Positions 1-46,957 of a stretch of 64,000 bases of DNA are shown here, in pieces. Every line of letters starts with the position of its first letter. Within the stretch, counting starts at the first letter, position 1. The translations under genes and the position numbers were made by a program. The notes below the pieces were generated by a model. It made no database searches and was not told where the DNA came from. It saw only the letters and a program-made list of their open reading frames with translations. The stretch comes from Maea johnstoni (Eukaryota; Annelida; Polychaeta; Spionida; Magelonidae): contig OZ012686.1 in assembly GCA_963942565.1 (NCBI GenBank), positions 35,840,033 through 35,904,032 on the forward strand, given 5' to 3'.

Positions 1-219
1 CCGTTGTCACCCGAACGTAAAAATAATGGTGGACCATGATGATGCATAATGTGATTGAATGCTTGACTTATTACAGAACACTGAAACTTGGTGGAGAATC
101 AGTGATGTGACATGATAACAGTCTTCTTACGACCCATAGTGTAATGTCTTGTACTAAAAGTGTATGTTACATAATTGCAAGTATAGTTTCATTATGGATT
201 ACACGAAAACGTTACTTAC

Positions 220-26432
<26,213 letters not shown>

Positions 26433-26788
26433 GGTGACGAAGGAGATGATCTCTCCACTAGTTCTATAACTGTTTACACTAAGAGACGGCAGTTTTCTCC
26501 GTGAGATAAGAGTCCAAAGTTTCTCCTATGTAGTTAATGATCTACTACATGTCGGGGTAGGTGCTGGAGCAATAGTAGCCCGGCCATAGTGAGTGTCCTG
26601 TAGTAAACTCGACCTGTTCCCGTCGACGTTCTATTCCTGCTGTGTTGTGATCACTGATGAATGTAATACGCACAGCCAGTGCTGGCTGATGCTGCTGCAG
26701 CGGCTAGGAAACTCCCTCCTGGTGATGCTGTGTACGTTAGTCACGTGATCACCAACTGCCATATTTGGAATGCAGACGAGCCGTTTAT

Positions 26789-26800
26789 GGGCTATATATA
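26789..26800 (-). promoter_or_regulatory. Candidate TATA box for the bark-like gene
   Basis: Read on the minus strand the sequence is GTGTATATATAGCCC, a good TATA element about 360 bp upstream of the start codon. Transcription would then begin near 26765 and give a 5' UTR of about 330 nt. This is inference from one motif; the TATATA core could also be chance in AT-rich DNA. Confidence 0.3.
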
Positions 26801-28089
26801 CACCTGTCCACATGTGCGTCAGGTAGCCTTTTACCAGGTAATTCGCGGAGGACAATTGAGTTTCCAAACAAGAGAATATTGCAATTAGTAAATAACTATT
26901 TCAACTAGACATTTCTGTCAGCCTTAGGTGTCAATATGGGCAGGTCTTTCGTTCAGTGGGTTTAGATATTTAAAGTCCACTTCCCAATCCGGATGAAATC
27001 TTACATATATCATATTTACAAGTACAAATATATAAAATGAACTTTTGCCAGTCCTAAGACCATATTCACATACTACAATACACGCTATTAATGCTAACAA
27101 GGATTGGTTAACCGCACTCACGCCTGGAGTATGCACATGATCTGTTACATATAACGTTACACACGATCTGTTAATGATAATAAATCAGTGTTTTAAGAAA
27201 TATTTGAATGAACGTTGTCTTGTTGGGGTTAAGAACCCCCTCTTCAAAAGTTCTCTTTCAGATACCAATTAGATTGAGGAGTTAATGTGTAAGTTGTCAC
27301 ACTATGTGTGCACCATACATGCAAGTAGGTTCGACTACAGTAAAACATATTAAACATTGAGTTGTGAACCCCTACGAACTGAGATGGAAATATCGAGAAC
27401 ATTTTTCGCTTTTCTGGCCCTTTTATCATTAATCCACCGAGAAAAACATAAGATATAAAAACTGTTCAATCGATAGTTCTAACATGTTGAATTGAAATCA
27501 AAATTGGAGGATATTCACAGTGAAAAAATAAAACCAACGATGGGTGTAAAGCACGTGTATGCAACCTAAGTTTATTAAATGATATGACCTATTGTGTATA
27601 AGCAAATATACAACTATCAATAACATCTACACTTATATTATATGTGGTTTATTTTAATTGGCAAGTATAATAACTTTGATAAGAAATGTACTTCGGATTA
27701 TCAGCTAATTAGTTTTCCCGCAGACCGCCCTCAGTGGACGAACACCTGATAAGGTGTGTGCATACCGTTTCATTTCAAATATCACTTGGACCGTTGGTAA
27801 CATGATTTATGATCTGAATGAGGAAACTGACTGTTATCGTGTAGACAGCTTAACAACATAATCTGTTGCGAACAGAAAACAGTTCTATGATCAGACCCAA
27901 TGACGCAATGCTACCGGGGACGTACGTGCGTTTGAATGTTTCAAAACCTGGTATCTATGTCGGGATAGGAGTATAATGAAGAAAGCGTTTGCGAAAAAGC
28001 CTGTGGATTATCAAAACAGATCGATGCCGGTATACCGCTGTATGTCAATTGGATAGCAGATTTAATACATACACGGAGTTGAGCTTGGA

Positions 28090-28610
28090 ACGTGTGTAAC
28101 ACCAGCAAATATGATGAATTACATCACATGTAATAGCAACCGTCAGCGTAATAAACCATTTACATCAAATGTAATGACCACCACAAATGTAATAAATAGT
28201 TAACACCAAATATGATATCAACGGTAAATGTAATACAAATACAACAACTGTAATATTACATATGATGTAAATATATATTGCATTTGTGGTTGACTGTTCG
28301 TTTAGTCAGTTATTACATATAGTGCAAATCTATTAGGGCCGTTCCATTTAAAAGTGTGGTGGGGGGAGGAACGGAAGGTAATTAAAAATTCGGCACCGCC
28401 CCCCCCCCCCCTCCTGCCAGAAATTATATGTAACCTAATGGGAAAAATTGATTAAGAATTCGGCCCCTCCCCCCCTTCAAAAAACCTTCCGTTCCTCCTA
28501 CCCCCCACACTTTTAAATGGAACAGCCCTTACTAGTATTACATGCATGGTCGATATTACACGTGGTGTAATTTGTTTTTACATTTACAGGTGACATTACA
28601 TTTGATTCCC
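28090..28610. repeat. TTACATTTG-rich repeat interrupted by a MITE
   Basis: Many imperfect copies of TTACATTTG, TGATGTAAT and related words in both orientations on either side of 28336-28528. Likely a simple palindromic satellite or the body of an older MITE. The two halves seem to be one unit split by the Harbinger-like insertion. Confidence 0.5.
28336..28528. mobile_element. Harbinger-like MITE with TTA duplication
   Basis: 193 bp with terminal inverted repeats GGGCCGTTCCATTTAAAAGT and GGGCTGTTCCATTTAAAAGT extending for about 42 bp. Flanks are TTA at 28333-28335 and 28529-28531. A 3-bp TTA duplication and GGGCC ends match PIF/Harbinger elements. C-rich and G-rich runs lie in the arms. Non-coding. 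Confidence 0.75.
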
Positions 28611-29265
28611 CGCACCTACCCAATAACTGAGACGTAGCTACTTAATGTATATACTTCTTTCTCTTATTCGTTCTTTTTATTTTTATAAAAGTCTACCAGA
28701 GACTTTTTTCTGTTCATTTTCCTTACTGCCAAGCATCATGGTCATGCTATACAAAACATAGTTCTCTCTATATAGAGGTATTTGGTATGCAGAAAAAATA
28801 TTTGTTCAAGTGATTTTTAAAGAGACCCCATTGTTTTTCAAACACATGCTCCTTATTTTTCATCATACATTTGTGTTCTTCATATTTGTACATAACCATA
28901 ATATTTGCCTTGACTTGTGCCAAGGTAGGCATAGTGTCCTTCAGTTTTGCATTAAATATGCTCTTCTTAAGGCTGTGATGCTGGTGACACACTCAAAATA
29001 AGACAACTCCTAGTTTAGCACTCCTGTACCCTTTCTAACAATAGTTATCCAATCCCTGAGGTCTTGGTGTTTCAAATATAAGTTTTCTTTAACTTACCTG
29101 CTTGAGCTGACCTCATTATAAGTACAGTTTCAATTTTACAGTGTTTTACCTCAAATGAGGTTTTCTTGATCAATAAAGGTTCATTTGATTTATAAATACC
29201 ATACATGTCTGCGAAATATACTAGGCTAGGGCAACTGAAAGGCAAATTTGGAGTTCCTGCAAGAG

Positions 29266-29384
29266 AATACCTTACAGCATGCGATTTTGGTGGAAACTTT
29301 TACTTGAGAAAGTAGGTCACTATGGTCAGACATGTTGACCTACTTTCGTAAGTAAAATTTCCACGTACGTAATTAGCAGTAAGG
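29266..29384. repeat. Small imperfect hairpin element
   Basis: Arms ATACCTTAC ... GTGGAAACTTTTACTTGAGA ... AAGTAGGTCA pair with TGACCTACTTTCGTAAGTAA ... GTAAGGTA around a 16-bp loop. Looks like a short foldback MITE; no clear target duplication. Confidence 0.5.
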
Positions 29385-29463
29385 TAGCTTGCATTACGAA
29401 GAAAGGAATGGCCGGTGCTGCCATCTATGTTTGGAGACGAAAACTACATATGCAAAGGCACTG

Positions 29464-29576
<113 letters not shown>

Positions 29577-32500
29577 AGAACGTGTAGGAGTGGTGTTCGT
29601 TTGCAAATTTAGGCATGTATATTCGACTACAGATTTGAGTTACTTATTTTCTAACTAGGCAAAATCATACGGAACAGATGCTTGAGATTCCATGCACGGC
29701 ATGGATGACATATCATAAAATGCCAGAAGGTTACATTCCTGCGTATATTCTAACTTTGAAAATAACTGATACTCTAGATTTAGTTTTCCATCGATGAAAC
29801 ATTCTCTTTCTCCTCCGTCTGGAACTACTGTATTACGACCCTGTTGTACTAACTACAGCGACACCTATACTGCCAATTCACCAGTCTAGATCTCCACTAC
29901 TAAACTCTGTTACCTCTCTAAATCAAGATAAAAGCCATAAACATCCTGGCCAATACACAAACATACATCTGAAGCTCCTGATTGATTTCCCCTGTTATCA
30001 ATACACAAGGACTGAGGAATGTCTGTCTTACACCTCGAAGTAAAATAAAGGGAAGACACGAATCACCCCCTTTCTTCAAATCTCTTAATTGCATCCTACT
30101 CACCTATGACTGGGAGTCGGGAAACGTTCATGTATTTGGAATACACACGCATTTACAGAGCAGGAACAGTGAGAGGAAATGTTCTTATACACACCCATTA
30201 CCTCATAGATTACACACTCCAGGGGAGATCAGATAAGGATGAGGCATGATTGTCTCTGATCAACCTCATAGCCGGAAGCCGACGAAGTCCCTCTTAAGAA
30301 TCTTTTTTAAAGTATCAAATTCAGTCATTTTAAGATATGATAGGAAGCTTTAGTTTATAGAAAAGTGTAGCAAAAGCTTCCATATACGAAAACTTTCGAA
30401 ATCCACACATTGAATCCTACTGAAGGTATCCTTGTACCTTAAAGTTCATTATATATTTACCGCCGCAGAGAAACTTCATTATATTTCACCTTGTAAATAC
30501 TTGTAGATCATTTTATTTCAAATTCCGCCAATCGTCATGAAGAGAATCAAAACGCAACACAAATAGTCATATCATATCTAACCGATCAGATACACGTATC
30601 ATATCTCACCGATCATCAATGGGTATTTTATGGTTCTGTACGTATTTTCTTGTATTCTAAGTCTACAGTTGATTAAAATGTCCGACAGCACAATGCGTTT
30701 ATTAAATCCCTTTGTTCATACTAAAACGCATTCATGCTGAAACCACATACACAAGTATGAATATTGTAGTTTACATTGTCATTTGAGTTATTGTTAATTC
30801 TTTCTAGTTTCCATATATAAATCTTACCAATCAAAACAATATCTATTCTAGTTTGAACAGTATTTGTCCTCGCCAAGTACCGTTGTATCCAATGTATTTC
30901 CTTTCTCTGTCGCGAGAGGTCGCTATATACCTCCATCCCCACTATACTAATACTAGTTACGTTTCCAAACAGGTAATCTTCATAATCCCAAACGATTAAA
31001 TTATACAGCACTGGCTGTTAAGATAGTATTAACCTAGTTTCCATTCATCAATGCAATGTTTATAAACTGGAACCCCTCTGCGTATATTACTAGTACCATA
31101 TCAAATTTAACAAACACGCTTTGTCTATAGAGGACGAACAAAAATTGTCACCTGCAAGTATCTGATATATAATATCTTTGCCCGTTTTTTAAATTATACC
31201 CTCATTGGTGAGAGGGACAAAGAGAATATCAGAGGTCAAATTATCCTTGAGACTTTATGCAGCAAATACATCATTACTATTGTAAAATATACAAGGTGTG
31301 AAAAGTACTTTCGGCTCTATACGAGAGGAAAGTGGTTTGGATATGAAAGTTTGTATATAAGATGCACTGAACCACAGTGAAAATAACTTTTAAGACTACA
31401 CATTCCAAGCCTGCAAGAGTAATTTCTTCCCATACAATCGATAGTCGCATACCTATCATTTCACTCTGAGTGTCGCATGTGATGTATTCTTAAAACATCT
31501 GTCCACATCTCAAACTCCCTTGATCTCGCTCAAGAATTGACTTTCTAATCGCCTGTATGACTTTATATTTGTATATTTAGTTTATTGACTATATATTCAA
31601 AATACAGAATCATACATCATACTTACTGATCTTTAGTTTTACACTTACGTTAGACTTTTCACAACAAAGTATTAATACAATGAGAAATACCAACAAAAGG
31701 AGATAACCAATCTAAAATGATTCTCAGGCAATGTTTTCCCATGGGATTAGAAACATCCATTCCTATTGGAAAGTGGCTAGTAACAATCCGTTTAAGTGAT
31801 TAATTACTCTGGTGATGTCAAAGTAATCTACAATTGCGCATCTGTTCTGAGGGAGAGACACATAAAATGATCCAACACATAAACATAAGTAACAAGACTA
31901 ACTTTTGGGTTCATAGGAAGTAAAACAGCAGAAAACCTACCATCTATAATGATATACATAACTATGCACCTGAAAATCACAATATCCATTTGCATGAACT
32001 GTAGCGCCCTCTTTCATCATAAACACATACTAAACAGTCATACCTGAATGCCATTACAAAAGTGCAAAGTTCATTCAGAAAACATCAATCCATGTTTCTA
32101 TACTTGATTTAGTAGCATGTTTTTCTGTATAATTCTACCCTATTCCTGCAACCGATATATATTTTCACAAAAGTCCCTTAGATCGATATCAAAACAGATA
32201 TCGCTGTCAAATCCACAAAACCACAGTTATGGTGATAACTTTGCTGAAAAAAGCTTTAACTATTTTACAAACATTCTACATATTAAAAGCTCTAACAAAA
32301 TAAGAGTTTTTGCAATAAACTGCACCTAACTATCATTAATCAATAAATAGTGTTGCCTGATATATGTAGGTTCCATCGTTGTTCATACTATCCCCGATTT
32401 AATTCTATTATGATTCGAGGAAAGAAGAAATACCCTACAAATCAAGGAATCTTGGCCACACACAGCCCTTGAAGAGGTCCTATTCATCAATGTAACTTAT

Positions 32501-33843
32501 GCAACATGCTGACAGTCCTCAGGAAAACGTGACATAGAGGGTTTATATTGTCATATGAGTAGGCACGTGGTTCAGTTAGCCTGATTATATGTATTGTAAA
32601 GTATCAGTTTTATAACAACTGCTGCAACATCAAGAGGACAATAAGGTGAGTAGAGTGCTGAAAATAGGTAGGTGTTGATGTTAAAATTCAGTTTCTAAGA
32701 CACCGTGACTCATCCTATTGTCTTGTCTTTTAAAAATCAGAAGGTCGAGAAAACAATCGGAAATTAAAATTACTTCATTATAGCATCTATAGAATTAGTG
32801 TAAAATCCACAAGCAATATTTTGAATTGTAATATACTAGTATTTGAATATTTCTTTAACTCGTGTTGATTTATAGCGCTAGTTCCAGATACCCATTTGTT
32901 ATGGACAGGTTATAAACATGCATCGCCTGTTCATTATGAGGTTATCTATTTAGGTTGAGCATGATAACACATGCATGGTCACGGCATTACTATTGAATTG
33001 AAAAGAATCTGTGTGTGTGTGTGTGTGTGTGGACACATCTGCACTTTTTGCAGAACGATTTGTATACATCTATACCATTTCCATCGCCCTTGACCAGGCT
33101 TTTTGGGTTGGGTTAATTTCCCATTGGTTTCGATCTCATGGCTACTTAACACCTTTTTGGTCATCTGATATCGTTGTCACTTGCATGGAACAACGTCAGG
33201 TCATACCTAAACAGATGAACAGGTGGTGATTCTTACTTGCTTGGCCATTCTAGGTTTTATGTGAGAGCTCTATTGCACTTTTTATCCACATTGTATTATA
33301 ATACCTTGTCAATGAGGCATCCTGTACATTTCTTACACAAAGAAGAAGCTTTTACTGCACTTGTATAGTATACGTTGCTCCTGCCTGATGCAGTAAACCA
33401 GGTACACCTATCATCATGCATTGCCTTGGATAAGTAAAGGTCAGCAAGGCCAAAGTCGAGTAATATCGAACCGGTACTGATAATACTAGTATTCAGGTCA
33501 GTATCCAAATATATCCCATATGAACAATGTATTTAATCCATTTGTACGAATGCCTCTCGACACCAGAAGTAACCTCTATTTCGATCTTTTGGGAAATCTT
33601 GTTACTTACAAATCTTGATGTCAATGATGGGATAATCACAGGTATTTCATATGCATTTTACACACGATAGATTATTTGAGAATAGGTTCATACAATACCA
33701 TACAATACAATTCAACACAATACAATACAATACAAGCAATGTGATAATTGATAGTCGTATATCTTTTTGCAGTCACTGATGCTTCTGTCTGAGTAAATTC
33801 GACTGGCTAAGGAACACAGTTCTGGTCTGCAACCAAAATCACC

Positions 33844-42833
<8,990 letters not shown>

Positions 42834-43178
42834 GAATGGTGGTCTCCAATGTTCACAGACAAATCCAACGGAAATTCAGATAAAATGGCTTGCTTCGACT
42901 CATAAGCGTATTCTGAACTAGATTATGTATTGACGAGCAAGTTCATCCCTTTGTCTTGGGAGAATAGAGAAATGGATTATGATATAAGCGAATCCTGCAA
43001 TATCCGTAAAAAGGACTAGCAAACAAATAGTTGACGTGACTGATAATTATCCCACCAGGACAAAAACTCAAACATGGCGGAATGATTATAAAATTACCTC
43101 TGAATATTTTTCTTCAAGACACAGCTAAAACATTGCTATTTCGAAAGGAGTATACTACTAGTATTTGAATATATGGAC

Positions 43179-43184
43179 AATAAA
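43179..43184 (+). terminator. Candidate poly(A) signal of the SLC46-like gene
   Basis: AATAAA lies about 345 bp after the stop codon, the first copy I see downstream. It sits at the edge of the SINE-like tail at 43184, so the signal may have been donated by, or overlap, the repeat. Confidence 0.4.
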
Positions 43185-43275
43185 CATCTGTCCACTGGCG
43201 ATTCTTTATAAAGCGCTTTTGAACATTACAGATGGAAAGGGCGTTATAACAAGTATCTATCATTATTATCATTAT
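43184..43275 (+). repeat. SINE-like 3' tail, copy 2
   Basis: CATCTGTCCACTGG, TATAAAGCGCTTTTGAACAT and CAGATGGAAAGGGCG followed by ATTATTATC repeats. AAAGCGCTTT-type words next to an (ATT)n tail are common at the ends of invertebrate SINEs. It sits in the presumed 3' UTR of the SLC46-like gene. Confidence 0.5.
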
Positions 43276-46200
43276 TTTCTATTTTTATGTTGAAACTAAT
43301 TTCAGCTCTGAGTCCGAGAGTCAGTTACATTCACTTTCTAGAGTGACCTCATGTCGGTTGAACCCCTTTTCATCCGATCGATTTCGGCTGTGATGTGAAG
43401 GGTTGGCCAACCCATCCTTGTTGATCCTACAGTCTTCTTGTAATACACTAAGGATTTTCTTTGACATTTCCTACAAGCGGTAAACTATTAGAGATGGTAT
43501 AGTGAAGACGATTTGTGATGTAACTTGTCCCTGCTTTTGAAATGTTCATCCTTTCATATCCAATTAGCTGCATTCAGTTATGCTAATATCTTCACACAGA
43601 AAGCTTTCTGGAGTCGCAGGGAGTGAATCACTCAAGCCCACTTGAGTAACTAAACCTACATGGCTTTTTAAAAAAGAAATAAGATATTCAAAACATCTAG
43701 CGTGAACTAAGTCTGAAATATTTGATAAAATATTGATGACAAAGTAACATTTGGATATATATTGACAGATAATTTTCATTATTCCTGATTTTTTGACAGT
43801 TATTCTCCTAGTGCTTTCACATGTCTTTTGTTTTGCTCCCTCAAATGTTCAGACCATATGCATACTCTTGAACCCTTCATAGCACTCTGAGTCACCAAAA
43901 AAAGTTGTGAAATAAACTCCGTCCGAGATGCAAGTCCGTGTTGAATTCAGTAATGGCCTGCATTGTGAAACGGCGAGGGAAAATGCATACTATTTTTCAC
44001 GGTTTCCAACCATGTTTTACACCAACGTTTGGCACATATCACAATGTTTCAAAATGATGCTGGGAATCAAAGACATTGGGTAAAAATAACGTTGGGCATT
44101 GAAATGCAAGCTTCAATGTATAGCTTGACTTTGCTAGCGTAACTCAATCCCTATGTGCATATGTTGGCCACGGCGAGAAATACAGCGCTTAAATTATGAG
44201 ATGTACTCATGAAGGTACTTGAACAATGTTCTCAATTTATCATCAACTACGACTTCAACCTGATATTTGTTTATTTCTAATTACAACGTGCGTGTGTTAT
44301 AAAAGCGATTACGTTACATCCGATATACCAGACAATGACAAACCCCTGATGTGATTCACATGAGTTATCACACGTCTTCAGTATTATAACCCTATGGCTT
44401 TTAAAAAAAGTGGTTTTGGTAATGATATTTTAAACAGTAACCGACCGAAAATAGGCCAGGAACCGATAGCAAATGAAAGTGACTCGCTCGCAACCATATA
44501 TATTCCATAAAATGAAAATAAAATTATTTCTTATAGTGCACTGTAAGTAAAAACATAAAATATATCTGTAAAATGCTGAGGCAGAAAGTGTTTATTTATA
44601 TCCTGTATTAAATTCGAATGCAGCTGTTTTGGTTGTTTCTTCCCATGTAGACATTAGACACAAGCGAAAATATTATATTTTTCTTTCGCCACATGTGTGC
44701 ACTTTTAAAAGGTCTTATAATAGACACTATAATGGGGGAATTTGGAAATCGGATGAGTTAAGGGCCAAAGTTAAAGTTAAAGATTAGTGTCGATTGTTTT
44801 TAAATCATCAGCAAAATGTGGATTAATAACACCAACAAAATATCTCTAGAATTGAAGGTGCCTGCACTATCCCAGATTCAGTTAAGTTTGAACCTCCAAT
44901 GAACACATTGCTAGACGCTTAGTGCCTTTAAATATGGCTGCAAGCCGTTCCCTTATTAGCAAACTCTGAAACTGGCACCCTTAGCAAATGGGTTAGACTA
45001 GTTGGAAAAACGGCATCATTTCTAGCCAGGTCACGTGGCTAACTTTATCTGCCCTGAAAGAAAGCGGATACCAGAAAACACACATTTTTTACATGTAGTA
45101 TTAGATTAGCAGGGCTTGCAGTTTTTTTCAATGGAAAGGTTCCCATGTCCGTGTCAGGCGCGCCTGTTCTTTTCTTTCAAATTCCTGCACACCATATGCT
45201 GCGAACGGCAACCAGTCCTCACAGCGTACAAAAGTAGTGCATGCGAGACAAGATATAGTGGCACAAATATGTCCGGCCTTCAAGCACATGTGGGGGAGTA
45301 TAGTAAAACATTGGCATCTATTGAATCACACATAATCATTTAGACCTAAGCCGGTGTCCCATAGGAATGTCTATTGCCACGACAATTATTGAAGCCGGCA
45401 ACTCACGCTGACCTGATTGGTGACGTCATCGACCGCGTAGTATTGGCGCCAAATTCAAATACTGTACCAAGCCTGTACACTCGTCTCGTAATTGCATGTA
45501 CTTTATCCCGGAATCGTGCAGTCATGACACGCTACTGACTGCCTTTCACGGATTTATAAGGGCTTTTAAGTATGGAATAGGAACATTAACTTGTAGTAAT
45601 GTATTAAATCAGAATTTATCCTTAGAAAATATTTATTCTATTGGCGTGGATGGCTAATTTATCTTATCAGATTTGGCTGTCTTTTAAGTTGTGTCACATG
45701 TATTAAATGTAAATTTAGCCAGTATATCAAACTACTTAAATATCTGAATCAAGGTAATTTACTTAATATGATAATTTACTTAAGTTATGGTGATGAGAAC
45801 CATTGTAAGCTAGTTAAATGCACCTGTGCAAGTAGTGAGATTATGTCATTTGAGTGAAAAGTTGTAAATATTGAAATGACATAGAATATGGGCTGACTAA
45901 GGACGCTTGGTTATGATATTTTCTACCTGCTACCACTCAGGAGTAGGGTTAAGATAAACACCTATCTCACAACCTCTTGCATTGGGTTATTTCACTGGAT
46001 ATTTCATTCACAGTGAAACGTAACGTTAATTATTGCCACGTTGTGATCAACAAAGAGAAGTTACGTTCGCGGAGTGCATTGTTGCTGTAGGGGTCGCGTT
46101 CTTGACCTAATTATGCAATGGCGATATGTCGCTACCTACCAAAAGCTGAACAACGTGTCCTTCACACGTTTTGACGACTGCTGAAATTGTGTAAGTAAAA

Positions 46201-46761
46201 TGTAACCTTTAGGCCGTTTCTTGATACTAGTATTTTGGACACCTAAATATTAGTCGCAGTGGATAGTTTACCTTAGAATGGCTACTGTAAACCGTTACTT
46301 ATATCTATAGGGAGTGTACGATTGTCATTTGCACCTGCGTTGAATTCGCAGAAAATAGAGAGTAAACGAATATTGATGGCACTAGATCCAATATCATTTA
46401 ATAAAATGAATGCGATCTAATACGGCTCATCATATCTTAAACACTTCGATGGGAGATATCACAAGGAGCGCCAATATAATCGCCAATGTAAATGGGTTTT
46501 TAATATTTGACATTCTTCAGTCAGGCCATAGATCTATTCTGAGTGTAAAATAGTCTATGTATTTGTTTGTTCTATCAGTGCATACTAGTAGTACATACCT
46601 GACTTAAACCAATTTACCAATATATCGCAGATCATGAGTAAATGTTAAGGGGTATACTTAAAACGTCGTTTTCTATACAGTTTAACTCAAATCCAAGCTA
46701 TAAGAGATCCGTGATATTGTACTTATAGACCAACATAGAAATAGGAAATCACAAAAAGGCC

Positions 46762-46957
46762 ATGGCGTCGTCAAATGAGGCATCAATTCCATCCGAAGCG
46801 ACCGATGGTGCGGTCAGTCCATCCCAGGTGCGGGCGTCAACTTACGTCGCTCCAGCCACTGACCACAGACTGCCCGAGGAGCTGGCCAGGGCCAGGAGAA
46901 ACAGAAAACCTGTCTTCTTTTGTCGCTGGATTACAGCAAGACCTAAGTTATCTTTTG
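46762..46957 (+). CDS. Dispatched-like exon 1 (N-terminal cytoplasmic region)
   Basis: 65 residues, MASSNEASIPSEATDGAV onward, ending FFCRWITARPKLSF. The start has an excellent context (AAGGCCATGG), the donor is TTTTG|GTAAGT, and the phase (one base left) matches exactly the two bases GG that precede the frame of the exon 11.3 kb downstream. A short basic-aromatic segment just before the first helix is usual in Dispatched and Patched proteins. No homology of its own is recognised, so the link is inference. Confidence 0.65.

Larger units (their letters stand above)
42834..46761. other. Spacer between the SLC46-like and Dispatched-like genes
   Basis: About 3.9 kb with no supported exon. It contains the SLC46-like 3' UTR, a SINE-like tail (43184-43275), and a CRE-type palindrome TGACGTCA near 45422. 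The promoter of the Dispatched-like gene should be in the last 1-2 kb; no TATA box stands out. Confidence 0.55.
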
